Shown: in pieces, positions 1 to 41,889 of the stretch
How positions within the stretch are numbered: position 1 is the first letter of the stretch
Layout: each line of letters begins with the position of its first letter
Source: Phymorhynchus buccinoides
Taxonomy: Eukaryota > Mollusca > Gastropoda > Neogastropoda > Raphitomidae
DNA: 64,000 nucleotides
Assembly: GCA_017654935.2 (NCBI GenBank)
Contig: CM065682.1
Span: 34,590,095 to 34,654,094, forward strand
Reading direction: 5' to 3'
Made by a program: the position numbers and the translations under genes
The notes under the pieces: model-generated
What the model saw: only the letters and a program-made list of their open reading frames with translations
The model's database searches: none
What the model was told of the DNA's origin: nothing

Positions 1-28
1 GGTCTTATAAGGGAGGTTCCACTGTACA
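1..28 (-). mobile_element. End of a pogo-like MITE cut by the window edge (family M1)
   Basis: Bases 1-26 read GGTCTTATAAGGGAGGTTCC then ACTGTA: the terminal inverted repeat seen in full at 57280 and 63713. The rest of the copy lies left of the window. Confidence 0.7.
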
Positions 29-676
29 CTGCTCTTCCCCCGTGGGGATACTGAGGGTGGGGGCTTTAGTACAAATAGTTCCCCCACCTTCTGGAAGTTC
101 TTCTTTACTCTGTTATTCTCACACCAATGCTTTTTTTGTTGACAAAAAGGATGTCTTTTGGGGGGGGCAGTTTCAAGCTGTGGTGCCTTGATTTATGGTG
201 TGTGGAAAGAAATGAATGCTTTGTGAAATTCTTTCTCAGAATGCTGTTAGAAAATGTTTTGATTCATAGTAAATGCAGGAACTAATGCGAATAATTACAT
301 GTATTCCAGTTCAAAACTTTATTTATGTAATTTTTCTTATGCCCCAATTTTGAATATTGAAGTATGACTTATAGTTTGTTTCAGCCATCATTGTTTCACA
401 TTCCAAGTCGGTTTTCCCAAACACTTGTCAACTTTATTTATAGCTTTTTCATATTTGTCTTGAACTTCAATAGGCTGAAAGTTTACATTTTGCGTGAACC
501 TCGTTTGTGCAACATGCATACTAGCAGAACTGTAAGACCTATTTTTAATATATAAATTAAAAGAAGAGGGATATACGGCTTCAGGTTAAACTTTAGCCTC
601 AGACCAACTTTAACTGAAGCACTTCACAATTGCCGAAACCTCTCATTTGTTGTTATATTTTTTATTGTTCCTCAAG
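29..676. other. Intron sequence upstream of the first visible exon
   Basis: AT-rich intron. About 36-120 matches, in reverse, the dispersed repeat also seen at 12290-12650 and 23590-23905 (CCCCACCTTCTGGAAGTTCT). I see no coding exon in the rest; the small ORFs are low complexity. Confidence 0.5.
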
Positions 677-31457
<30,781 letters not shown>

Positions 31458-31745
31458 CTGTGCTGTGCAGAAAAGTGGCTCACAAAGAGTATTGTCTTCT
31501 TGGTTCAATATTCTCTGAAGACTGACATTGCCTGTGCTATGGAGAAAAGTGATTCCCAAAGAGCATTGTCTTCTTGGTTCAATATTCTCGGAAGACTGTA
31601 TCTGTATCTGTATCTGTATCAGTTACATTGAAGGAGCCTATAAAAGCCTATGAAGACTGAAGTTGTTTGTGCTCTGTAAAAAAGTGACTCTCAAAGACTA
31701 TTGTCTCCTTAGTTCAATTTTCTCTGTAGAAAACTGATCTGTATT
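31458..31745 (+). repeat. PLA2G6 3' UTR with three imperfect tandem units
   Basis: TGTGCTGTGCAGAAAAGTGG, then AAAGAGTATTGTCTTCTTGG and TTCAATATTCTCTGAAGACTG; repeated as TGTGCTATGGAGAAAAGTGA and TGTGCTCTGTAAAAAAGTGA. Between units 2 and 3 is (TGTATC)4. It follows the stop codon directly, so it is most likely 3' UTR. Confidence 0.75.
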
Positions 31746-33690
31746 GTATTTCAAAAGATTTTGATTACTTTTTCTGTAGAAAACAGTAACGACTTTTTAA
31801 AAAACGAATCAGCTTTGTCAAAGAGAATATTGAACCAGATTGTCAGTATTCTATTGGAGTCTGTGACATCAGCACTTGTCGGTAAACCTGTTTTACTCTG
31901 ATGACCGAATGCCATCTCAATTCTACCTTCTTTTCTGCCTGACTTTCTGCATTTCTCTGATTGAATGCCCGTATCTATTCTCTCTTCTTTACTGCTACAA
32001 GGTTTACAACCAAAGCAACATGGCCTGCTTATGCTGGCAAGTCTTCTGTGTTCCACTGACTGAGTATTTGCCCTCAGTTGTTTCTTCTCTTTTTTCTTTT
32101 AACTTTTCTTTACATGGCTACAGTTCTGAAGTGAAGACACCGCAGATGAGGCTTTTCATATATGCAATAATTTTAAATCTTTTTCTGCTAAGGTCTATTA
32201 CAAATGAGCTCTATCAGAAATGTGTCCATTTTGGTTTGTTCCTGTCTAAGTCAGTTGGCCAAATTCTATCTTTTAGGATACTTGTACAAGTGGTGAGCAT
32301 GTACATGTTTTATTGTAGTATGATTTAAACCACCAATACCTAAAGCTATGTCTTCTGAAAGATGGAAATGGGGTTTAGTGTGTACTTATGACAATGTGCA
32401 TTTGTTTGCACATGATTTCTGAATGTACAGCCATTATCACTTGCTCAGTTTTGACCTTTGTATTTTGCTGTCTAATCTTCAGAGCTTTATAGTGGCCTAC
32501 TCCCTTGTCACATTCCGAGTCCCATCATACAGCCACAGTTTGATTTACGAATATGGATTGATTAATGCTAGGCTGTCCAGAGGCAACCCACCTGAGGAGG
32601 CATTACACAGCTGGTAAAGTTCATTGGACCCTGTTTTGATCTGAAATGCACAGGATGCCACCTACTGAACCCTTCACTGATGACAACAATGGCTTTTTTG
32701 AGTTGCAGAGCTTAATCAAAAGCAGGATCCACCAGACTGCAGTCTGCATTTCTACCTTTGCACCATGGTTGATAGTGTGTTGAAACTTTCACATAAAGAA
32801 TATAAGGAATGAAGTTGCAACCATTATTAAATCTGGGTAAAACAAACATACCTTTTTAAAAAAACTGAAACGGGGTATGCAGATTAAACCTGTGGCATTT
32901 CACTTGTTGCTGACCTTACTGTTCTTTATTTTTTCTTAAAGGTCATTGGTTATATCAGTGTTGTTACTTACTGATATTTATGGCAGTTACTGTGATAGGG
33001 CGTTTCATCTGTGGCCACTGAATGTGCAGTTGTGTGGACATTTTCAACGAAGCAGTTTACATCACAAATTTGGAGAAGAGTAGTATATTATGTATGATTA
33101 AAAAGAATGTTTCCTTATGTTCCTCATTTTTCTTCACATCTCTTTATTATTGTTTCTAAAGGCAATAGAATCAGTTCTTGCAAAGACAAGCGTGTACTAT
33201 GCATTCCAATCTCCCACCCCCTTTTAAACAGGTTGGTGGTTCATTGTCATCAAATCTTTTGCATGTGTCTTTAACAAAAAATTGTTCTTACTATCCTTTC
33301 ACATTGTGAATTTTAAGTATTGATAAAACAAAGGGATAGATGCGCACAGACCTTTGATCTGGTTTTGTTGCATTTCTTTTAATCTTTTTTGTAACCTGCC
33401 CTTTTCATGTTGTTGGATTGCTTTTCATCTCTCATCATCTGATTATATGGAAAACAATGTACAAATGTACAGGCTTTCTCACCTCTTTCAGTCTTTGACA
33501 ATGAGTGTCACAACAAAAATCCCATATCTGATTAGGCCACAACAATCTCTCACTAATTTTTTTTTATATGTAAAGATAAGCTGTAGCTGTATTACTGTTT
33601 GTCTTTCTGCCATGGTTTTCATCTTTACCATTCTTCTTCCACTCCAACCTCACCTCTTTCTCTTCTTCCTCTTCATGTCTTCTTGGGAAA
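31746..33690. other. 3' UTR/intergenic sequence, no features recognised
   Basis: AT-rich. There is no clear coding exon and the polyadenylation site of PLA2G6 cannot be fixed. ORFs such as 31876-32328 are hydrophobic low-complexity shadows. Confidence 0.5.
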
Positions 33691-33694
33691 GCCA

Positions 33695-34065
33695 TCTTAT
33701 ATATATTTTCGAAATCTGTATGTGTGTCTGTCTGTGTGTGTGTGTCCCTTATGCACGGCCACAGTTCTCAACCGATCGACACCAAATTTGGTATCAAGCA
33801 TCCTTGGCACCCTCCGAAGGTCATGCAGTCCTTAGGATGAAGCGCGATAAGGATGAAGCACGATAAGTCGAGCCGCACGCGAAGCGCAAAGACTCGAAGC
33901 GCGCAAGCGTTGAGTCGATCAAAGGGGGCGGAGTCAAAAAGGGGGCAGAGTTTAGCGGAGCGCGAAGCGCGAGAAGTCGAACCGCGCGCGAAGCGCAAGG
34001 AATCGAACCGCGCAGGCGCGGAGTCTTTAAACCTATGTCTCATGTGCCAAGGGTTCCACAGCTAG
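33695..34065 (+). mobile_element. Helitron-like non-autonomous element
   Basis: Starts TCTTATATATATTTTC, carries GTGTGTCTGTCTGTGTGTG and ACGGCCACAGTTCTCAACC, and ends CACAGCTAG followed by T, with the flank TATATAT on both sides. TC...CTAG ends inserted between A and T are Helitron features. The interior (33840-34030) is rich in GCGCGAAGCGC palindromes. Classification is tentative. Confidence 0.5.
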
Positions 34066-35120
34066 TATATATATATATATATCTTTTTTAACTGACAATG
34101 TGATTGATTCAATTATTATTTGTAGAATGGCCTTGGGCACAACAGTTTAAAAATCAATTGTAGTGTGAAGTTTAGCATCATGGACAAGTTTACACATTTA
34201 AACAGATGCAAAAGGGGGAAAAATAACAAGCAAAAAGTAATCAAGCAAGCATGCAACCTATCTACTTTGCAAAAAAATTAATTAAGAAAAATGTCAGTGT
34301 ATCACTAATGGAATGAATGGTCAGTGTATAAAGTATAATATTATTACTGCTATGCAGACATGCTGGTTTTCTTTTCTTTATTCATAACTTTGTTTAGAAA
34401 CTTGAGCATTTATTCATAACTTTGTTTAGAAACTTGAGCAAAGATACTTTCCGACTCCGGATTGTTCATGTTAGTTTTGGTTGTTGAAAATTCCGCTTAG
34501 GTAATTTTCTTTTTTCTTTTTGTTTCCTTTAATTTGCCTTATGGCTCCGAGTAGGAACCAAAACTAACATTCGTTTAGAAAGTTTTATGTTAAGAGGTTA
34601 AATGGTCTGATGGAAAATCCTGGTAAATGTGCTTGTGAATATCAGTGGTGCAGTTGTGTTTACTTGATTATCAGACTTTTTTTGCAGAGTAGGGATTTTG
34701 AAGCCAATCTTTTAAGTTATTTATGTATTTTTTGTCCAAGGTACCTTGTACATCTATTACTTCTTGTCATCATCTTTTTGAGTTTTTAACTCTTTATTTT
34801 GTTGTGTTTATTATGATCAAATGCACTATTTCTTCATTTGCATCATCATCAATTCAGATTCACTGACTTCATGATCTTTTGATTCCTTCTCTTCTTTTTC
34901 TTGATCTTGTTCTTGATCCTTGCTCTTCTTTTTTGATTGTGTCTTGCACTTGCATGGATGTGCTCGGGATCGTGAGCTTAGGAGCATAATGGATTATGTA
35001 AACTGCGCTGAAAAACAAGTTTAATGTCAATCTTACATGATTGGTACTGCCTGGTGTTGACGAGGTTTCATGAGGCGCATGTATGTCCAAACAAGCACGG
35101 TGTGTGCATGTGATATTGAA
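34066..35120. other. Intergenic, only a 34-bp direct duplication
   Basis: TTTATTCATAACTTTGTTTA plus GAAACTTGAGCA occurs twice in tandem (about 34376-34442). Nothing else recognised. Confidence 0.6.
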
Positions 35121-35121
35121 A

Positions 35122-35326
35122 TGGGGCTTTAAACTACTTGGCGATGTGCAAGGGCGATAAATTGTATATCTGAAACGAGCGCGCCACCTAGTGACAATTG
35201 GTGACCGAGAATTTTCAGAGGCTATATACTGCTTCTATATAGTGCAATAATTTTATGTAGGTGGCATTCGCAAATCCGTAGGCAAGTCAGGGGCAGAGAC
35301 TTTTCAGTATAAAGCCCCAGTGTAAT
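35122..35326. mobile_element. MITE family M2, copy 1
   Basis: Starts GGGGCTTTAAACTACTT and ends CAGTATAAAGCCCC. GCGCGCCACCTAGTGACAA and AGAATTTTCAGAGGCTATAT also occur (diverged) at 46150-46372. The ends are short inverted repeats. Confidence 0.6.
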
Positions 35327-36434
35327 AGTCCCTTTAGTCCCTTTGTTCCTGTGTCTTAGAAATTACATGATTATTATGTACATCCGGGGATGTACACACA
35401 CGCTGTGTGTCTTGTTAGGCATTGGTTTTGTTAACAATAACAACGATTATATAACTAGAAAGTTACATTCATGTGGCATTGCTTCCATGGTGTTATTTTT
35501 GTTATCTACATGTGATCAAATTGAAATGGTTTGTATTTCATTGTAGTCTATGTTTGTGCAGCATTCCTGTAAATTAGTTGCTTATTTAAAGTGGTCATGA
35601 TGCTTTAAAACATAATGTTGGGTTGAATAATATGTGACAGTGCATGGGAAAACCAGACATAATGGAATTTTGGCATAAATTGAGATTTTAATTTTTCATG
35701 GTGGAGCAAAGATTCCTTGTTAATACACAGAAAACCGAATTGAGTTATCTTGTCTAGTTTTTATTTTATAATTATTTGAAGTTTGGCATTCGAAATAGAT
35801 CATTTGCAGAAATTGGGCATAGAAGATACAATTTTGCCTCTTTTTTTCTATTCACTTGATTTAGAAAACACTTTAAAAAAAAGAAGAAATAATTCAAAAT
35901 CATCTTTCATGTTGTGGATACTGGTAGAAAACATAAAAATAGACATAAATATGCCCTAAATAGAAAATCGATATTTTTTGGGTTGTTGACAATTTTTGGT
36001 TTTTGCTAAAAACATTCTGAGCGACTTATGTAGGTTTTTCACATACACAATCACATATGCTCATATTCCATTTATATCAACGCATTTATTTCTTGAATGT
36101 CCAAAGTTGTACAGTTTGGGTTTAATGAAATCGTCTTGTAAGTTTTTAAATGGTGTTGTGGTTTATAGCATAAAATATAGTTTAAAGACATAGAACTTTT
36201 CCCATGCTTGTTAGGTGTATTGACTTTATTAGAATAGATGCTATTGCTCTAGGCTTACAGAGGGCTTAGTTTGAAGCATTTTAACTCATTCAAGTCGTTC
36301 TGGCCATATATGTCCGGAATTAATAGGTAGCTGTCAATTTGATGCATTTGCTTCAAGGGAAATAAATCTATGTGCACACCTTGGTCACTTCTAAACTCAC
36401 TTCACTCCCTTATACCTCTTGAGCTCAAATGGGA
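35327..36434. other. Intergenic, no features recognised
   Basis: AT-rich sequence without coding signal or obvious repeat. Confidence 0.5.
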
Positions 36435-36800
36435 ATAGTCCCCCCATGGTGATACAGGAGACGGGAGGGGGGAATATCTTTCATACAAATAGTTCCCCCA
36501 CCTTCTTGAAGTTCTATGCTTGTAACTTCCTTTAATCTATCACTCTCTTTGACTCTGTCTTTTCCCTTTGCTTACTGTCATCTACTATCTTTCTGCTTTA
36601 TTGGTCCATTCTCCTGCCAATTTTCTCCTGCCAAAGGTGGCCCTAACTATTTCTTAGTTAGAAATCTGTGTGACAGGCTCTTGCGTTGACTCCAAAGGCT
36701 CGACCAGAGAGGCTGTTGAAAGCGTAGGACTTCCAACATAGACGTTACATCAAGAGGCGTAGTGGTCCTAAATTCTTGACCTTGACATTGAAAGACAACA
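36435..36800 (-). repeat. Dispersed repeat R1, reverse copy
   Basis: TAGTTCCCCCACCTTCTTGA and ATCTACTATCTTTCTGCTTT match the reverse complement of 12500-12600. 36640-36800 is flanking sequence of unknown nature. Confidence 0.55.
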
Positions 36801-37075
36801 CACTCTGTCATTCTTTATTATGTTTCTTGCATCTGCTTGTTTTGCTTTGTTCCACTTTGATTTTGATGCGTTTTGAGATAGAGATTCATTGATGTTTTGT
36901 TAATTGCTTGTTTTGTTTTTAACTGGTGTTGATTTTTAACTTGTCATTAGCTTGATATGGTTCTCAACAATCAGCAGAGCTGTAAACAACAAACGTTGAA
37001 ATGAATTTGGTTGTGTATTTGGGACCATAGTGCAGTAGTAGTGTTTATGCAATACAAACATGTTGTCTTGTTTAG

Positions 37076-37232
37076 CTGGGCATGTATTCACGTTGAGATA
37101 GCATGAGACTTAGCATCATGCTAACTTACAAGCTCTTCCAAAAGTCCTATTGAATCCTATAGGACATTGGAAGAGCTTCTAAGTTAGCATCATGCTAAGT
37201 CTCATGCTATCTCAACGTGAATACAGGCCCAG
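37076..37232. mobile_element. 157-bp near-perfect palindrome (foldback MITE)
   Basis: Left arm CTGGGCATGTATTCACGTTG, AGATAGCATGAGACTTAGCA, TCATGCTAACTTA; right arm is its reverse complement with only a few mismatches, around a central GTCCTATTGAATCCTATAGG. No ORF. A transcript would form a long hairpin. Confidence 0.85.
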
Positions 37233-37974
37233 GTTAATAATAGCCTCAGGTTTAATTCCGCATGTTTCATTATGCAACCATGTGTAGAGAATCAACTTCT
37301 TTTTTTTTATAGGGAAAGCAGAAGCAAAATCTTATGGCATGTAGTAGGATTTTGTTGTTTACTGATTGGCGGGTTTTTGTATGTTTGTTTTGGGGTTTTC
37401 TATGGTTGTTGACAAAAGATGGTGGTCACAAGATTGTGAAATATTTGTGTGAAAAGAAAAATACCCATGACATGAAGAATTGGTAACTGAATTCTGGATG
37501 AATGAGATTTTGTTGAAGTGGCTGTCAATTTCAATGTTTTTACCGGTACTTTAAAGTTGAAGTGGAGGGGAAATCCAGACAAATTGTGTTTATTTATAAA
37601 TGTTTGTAAGTGTTATAGTGTGTATGTGTGTGTGTGTGTGTGCATGTGTGCACACGCTCACGGGGGCAAGTATGTTTTGTTACATAGGGACAAAAAAGCA
37701 TGAGGACATGCATGATGATGGCAAAGTGTGCACATGTGATCTATTTAAAACAAAACAAAAAACAAAACCAAGCTGTTTATCATTTATTGGGTTGATTTGT
37801 TTGATGCTGTTTATTTTAATAAAAACAAGTCCATTCACTTATTTGATCTCAAATCATTGCTCCATTTTTGCTTTTGACATACATTTTTCCTGCTTAGCAT
37901 TTATTGCATTAAAGTGTTTTTAGTTATTTGAAATGGTTTCATTGTGTTTATTCACAGCTGTTTTGCTCTGTTTC

Positions 37975-38120
37975 CGAAGTCGGAGTGTGGCTGCCCAGTT
38001 GGCGGGGTAATCAAAAACAGGCACACACATAATGTTCTCATCCCTAGCTGGTGCATTTGTACCATAGTGTTCAAGTGCTGCGGCTGTTGGGATGATCCCT
38101 GGAGTCTTTTAGCCAGAGTA
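37975..38120 (+). repeat. Dispersed repeat P
   Basis: CCGAAGTCGGAGTGTGGCTG through GGATGATCCCTGGAGTCTTT; homologous to 47795-47935 and, reversed, 12981-13125. A CA microsatellite follows (38128-38222). Confidence 0.7.
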
Positions 38121-38444
38121 TGACAACATCACACACACACCACAACAGATTTGGACACACACACACACATACACACATTTTTGCATGCACACACACATAC
38201 ATAAACACACACATACACACACATTTTAAAAAGACCTTATTAGTGAATGGTTGCATGGGCATTAAACTAACGGATATTGAGTCATTCATCACCTTGTTTA
38301 GAGCATGACCATTATGGGAAGCGGAGGCCATTCAATTTCCCTCAGCATCATTTCAATATTTCACCGACTGAATCAGTACACTTTTACTGCTCAGATCAGG
38401 ATAATTAGGACAAGGCCTCAGTCTCTTATGTGTCCCTTTTCATA

Positions 38445-39440
38445 AATTTTCATTCAATCCCATGGGAGGCGAGTGTTTTTTCGGTCCTGGACCAACTCCT
38501 ACTCAGAGTGAGTGGCTATGGGCTCAATGGGAAGCCTGAAACCACACAGTCAAGCTTCATCCGCTTAACGGATGCAATTCTAAGAGTGTTGCTTTAATTT
38601 CATGACCAACACTGCAGGTGTCTGTAATTCTCAGGCTTGGTTAACGCCAGGAATATCATTAAGAAAGGAAGTGTAGAGTACAGTTCTGTCATGTAATCTC
38701 AGATGAATATGGAACTCCAAAGCAGCAGCATCATCATAGTCATTTGTCTCATTTCCATTAATCATCAAAAATTTAAAAAAATTAAATTATGTGGCCTTGA
38801 ATGCCCTGTTCTCGTGGCCTTGAATGCCATGCTCTCTCAGTTTCGATTTCCAATCCAGTCTATGTCCTTGGTGCGTTCAGGTCAAAGTCATGGAGATCAG
38901 TATGTTCTGGGGAGCTGTCTGTGGACGGTAAATAATTTTAACAAGTTTTTAGAGCATGCAGTTGACACTGTTTTTAACTCAAATTTAAAAATTATAAATC
39001 AACAGCATAATTATGCCGCCTGCCTTGTAGTGTAATGCTAAGCTGGACTTGATATGCCTGAAGGCCCTGTCCAGTACAAGGAAGAAGACGGTCGTGGTGA
39101 CGCCCTCGGAGGAGGACCTTACTTACAGGACCTCACTTACGCTGGCTCCGCAACTAATACATTATTGTCGTCAGTAGGGGGCTTAGTAGGTGATGTCCTG
39201 CATATATTAGCTCAGAACAGGCTCCACTGAACTCCACCGAAGTGACTCGACAGCAGTGTAGTGTCTCCTTGGTTGGTTGCCTCCTGATGGCCTAACATAG
39301 ATTCGCTCCCCTTGGACTGCTGGTTTTGGGTTCTGTGACCTGACAAATCGGGGTGTGGCTGCGAGTTGGGATTCGGAATGAGCGGTGGAGGAGCAATGCC
39401 ACTGTATGGCCCAGAAGGTGGGACAGCAAAAACAAGAACA
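38445..39440 (+). mobile_element. Second copy of the long tRNA-headed SINE (head truncated)
   Basis: Reverse-orientation homologue of 11025-11849. Shared strings: TTTTTTCGGTCCTGGACC, CATCCGCTTAACGGATGCAA, CTGAACTCCACCGAAGTGAC and GGTTGCCTCCTGATGGCCTA. The 5' end starts inside the tRNA box B and the 3' tail is CAAAAACAAGAACAAAAAC. A ~90-bp insertion-like stretch (38925-39030) is unique to this copy. Confidence 0.75.
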
Positions 39441-39589
39441 AAAACAAAAAGACTACCTGAGTCAGAACCCAATAATAGAAAAGATTTAAAGAACCATAAA
39501 AATCCAGACCAATTCAGAAGAATGAAAAGATTATCATTTTGTGCTCTTTATACCATGATAAATTCTAATAAGAAAATGCATGCACGTAC

Positions 39590-40204
39590 ACATGCACACA
39601 CACACACATATATATATATATATGCACACACATATACTCACTCTCACTCTGTCACACGCACACACATAGAGAGACACTATTACTCTGTCATAGACACACA
39701 CATGCGCACACATACACACACACACACCACACACACACTTCTTCTTGTTCTTCTTCACCGTGCATGGCCACAAAAATTTGATTACAGTATTTTGCCATGG
39801 AACTGGGGAGGTTCTGCCACTTTTGCCGGAAGAAAAGACCTCAAGGCCTGAGAAAAAAGTAGAGAGGACAGATAAAAGAAATATAAGATTAGCTAAAAGA
39901 GGATGTGCTGTATTCGGGGGGAAAAAAGAAGAAAGGTAGGCTTTTGTTTGGTTGTTAGTCTAATGATCCCAGATGGGGCCATCTGACGTGGCTTATACAG
40001 CACACACACACACACACACCTAGACACACACTTCTTCTTCTTCGCAGTACGTAGCCACAATCAACACACTGATTATTATGCCACGGAACCGGGGAGGTTT
40101 ATCAACATATGCCGGAAGAAAGGGCCAGGAGGCCAAAGATTAAAGAAAGAGAAGAGAGGACAGACAAAAGGAAAACGCCTAGCTTGATGGGAATCTGCAG
40201 GGGA

Positions 40205-40241
<37 letters not shown>

Positions 40242-40310
40242 GAGGGGGGGAAGGGAGGGGGGGCTTTTGCTTGGTTGTTAGACTGATGACCCCTGAGTGG
40301 GGCCACCAGC
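39590..40310 (+). repeat. CA microsatellites and a duplicated roughly 260-bp repeat
   Basis: 39590-39735: CA/TA tracts. 39742-39985 and 40030-40310 are two diverged direct copies of one unit (CTTCTTC...GTGCATGGCCACAA / GTACGTAGCCACAA; TGCCGGAAGAAA; CTTTTGTTTGGTTGTTAG / CTTTTGCTTGGTTGTTAG; TGATCCCAGATGGGGCCA / TGACCCCTGAGTGGGGCCA). Confidence 0.65.
40206..40262 (+). repeat. Long G-run
   Basis: About 33 consecutive G then GA-interrupted G tracts. It is potentially G-quadruplex-forming, and its length is likely to be inexact in any assembly. Confidence 0.9.
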
Positions 40311-40790
40311 CGCAGCAGGTGCAGCAGGTGGGTGTCCTTTGAGGAACTTCGAGACTCCGGCTGCGAAGCTCTCTGGAGTTCTGGCCTCCACTGCGGGTGT
40401 TGGCAGGTCGTTCCACTCCTTGATTGTTTGTGGAAAAAAGGAGCTTTGACGGTACTGCGTCCGACACTGGGGGATGAGGAGCTGTTGTGAATTACCTCTA
40501 TGTTGCCGCTCTGGCTGAGGTATGACTTTGCTCCTGTTCACACTCACCATGCCATTGAGTATTTTATACAGTCTGGTGGCTTGTCGGCGTTGCTGCAGTG
40601 GATTCCATCTGAGCCTCTGTAGCATGTCGGTGACGCTGGCTGTCCTATGGTATCTATTTAAGACAAATCTGGCAGCCCTGCGTTGGATTGCTTCCACCTT
40701 GTCTATACTCTTCTGAGTGAAGGGGTCCCAGACCGTGCATGCATACTCAAGGAGAGGTCTGACAAATGCCATGTAGGCTTTCTCTCGCAC
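40278..40790 (-). pseudogene. LINE reverse transcriptase C-terminal fragment
   Basis: Minus-strand frame with AYMAFVRPLLEYACTVWDP, KVEAIQRRAARFVLNRYHR, MLQRLRWNPLQQRRQATRLY and KEWNDLPTPAVEARTPESF, the tail of a jockey/CR1-like RT ORF. The catalytic core is absent and the upstream side is cut by a CA microsatellite. Confidence 0.85.
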
Positions 40791-40856
40791 ACACATGCAC
40801 ACACACACACACACACACACATACGCACACGCATCATGCACACGCGCGCGCGCGCG

Positions 40857-40887
<31 letters not shown>

Positions 40888-40888
40888 A
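40788..40888. repeat. (CA)n/(CG)n microsatellite
   Basis: CACACA with a GCGCGCGC core. It separates two LINE fragments facing away from each other. Confidence 0.9.
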
Positions 40889-40891
40889 CAA

Positions 40892-41325
40892 AATGATTGG
40901 ACCTATTAGGAGAATTAGGGGTGACCTAATTCAAACTTATAAAATATTTAATAGTGTAGATGACCTAAATGTACATGACTTATTCACAATATCAGATTTT
41001 GACAAAACAAGGAACAGTACCGACAAAATATTTATTCAACACTGCAGGACTAATAATAGAAAATTTTATTTTACTAACAGAGTTGCACCTGTATGGAATA
41101 AATTACCACCTAACATGAAAAGAGCACAGAATACTAACATTTTTAAAAACCTTCTCGACGAATGGAATGACTATAAGGCAGTTATGTATGATTACGATGA
41201 ATAATATTAACAAAAACTGAGTGTGCGACAGACCGAGACAAACAACTAAATAAAGTAAAAGATGGGACAGGAAAGCCTTACGGCTATGTTTTGAGTCCCT
41301 AAATCCTAATCCTAATCCTAATCCT
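40892..41325 (+). pseudogene. LINE reverse transcriptase 3' fragment with (CCTAAT)n tail
   Basis: It encodes GPIRRIRGDLIQTYKIFNSV, NSTDKIFIQHCRTNNRKFYF and NRVAPVWNKLPPNMKRAQN and stops at 41204. The 3' region ends with (AATCCT)4 at 41301-41323, a LINE-type simple tail. 5'-truncated. Confidence 0.83.
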
Positions 41326-41889
41326 ATTTTTGACAGATTTCGGGTAAAAGTCAAGAAACAAAAAAGACAACTCCGCTTCCGGTTGCTGAGTCCATGTGAC
41401 GTTTGTTTTGAAGCAGACTATGCATTCATCATAAAATCTTGCGTGGGAATTATGTCCAAGAAAGAGAAAAGGCTAGAGTCCAAAAAGAGAAAGGCAATAG
41501 CTCTATTAAACTTGATCGAAACACGGGTAAGATTGAAAAGTTTGAACAGACTAACTAAGTCAAGAAAATCTTCAAAATGAAAATCAGAAAATGATTTTGA
41601 ACTTCTGCAACTTCAAGTTCAACTCAACTGAGTTCAAGTGAAACTGAAACTGTGAAAGTGTGGTTTTTTTTTCTAGTCAGGTTTGGCAGTTAGGACATTA
41701 TATTAGGCCCCGCGGCCTCTTGATTGTCCTTTCATTTATTATTTGGATTTTTCACTGGACTAAACCGGTGTGTGTCTAAAATTAATGCAGCAACTTACTT
41801 CTGTTTCTGTTTTTGTGACAATTTGTCGACGAAAACTAGATCCAGATGTTCCAGAGCTTAGTCACATTTAGTGGTACACATTAAAATGA
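41326..41889. other. Intergenic, no features recognised
   Basis: A short Lys-rich ORF (41383-41580) has no family resemblance and is not called. Confidence 0.5.

Noticed and set aside
41301..41323. Interstitial telomere-like repeat
   Set aside because: (AATCCT)n is not the animal telomere repeat TTAGGG; it sits at a LINE 3' end and is a tail.
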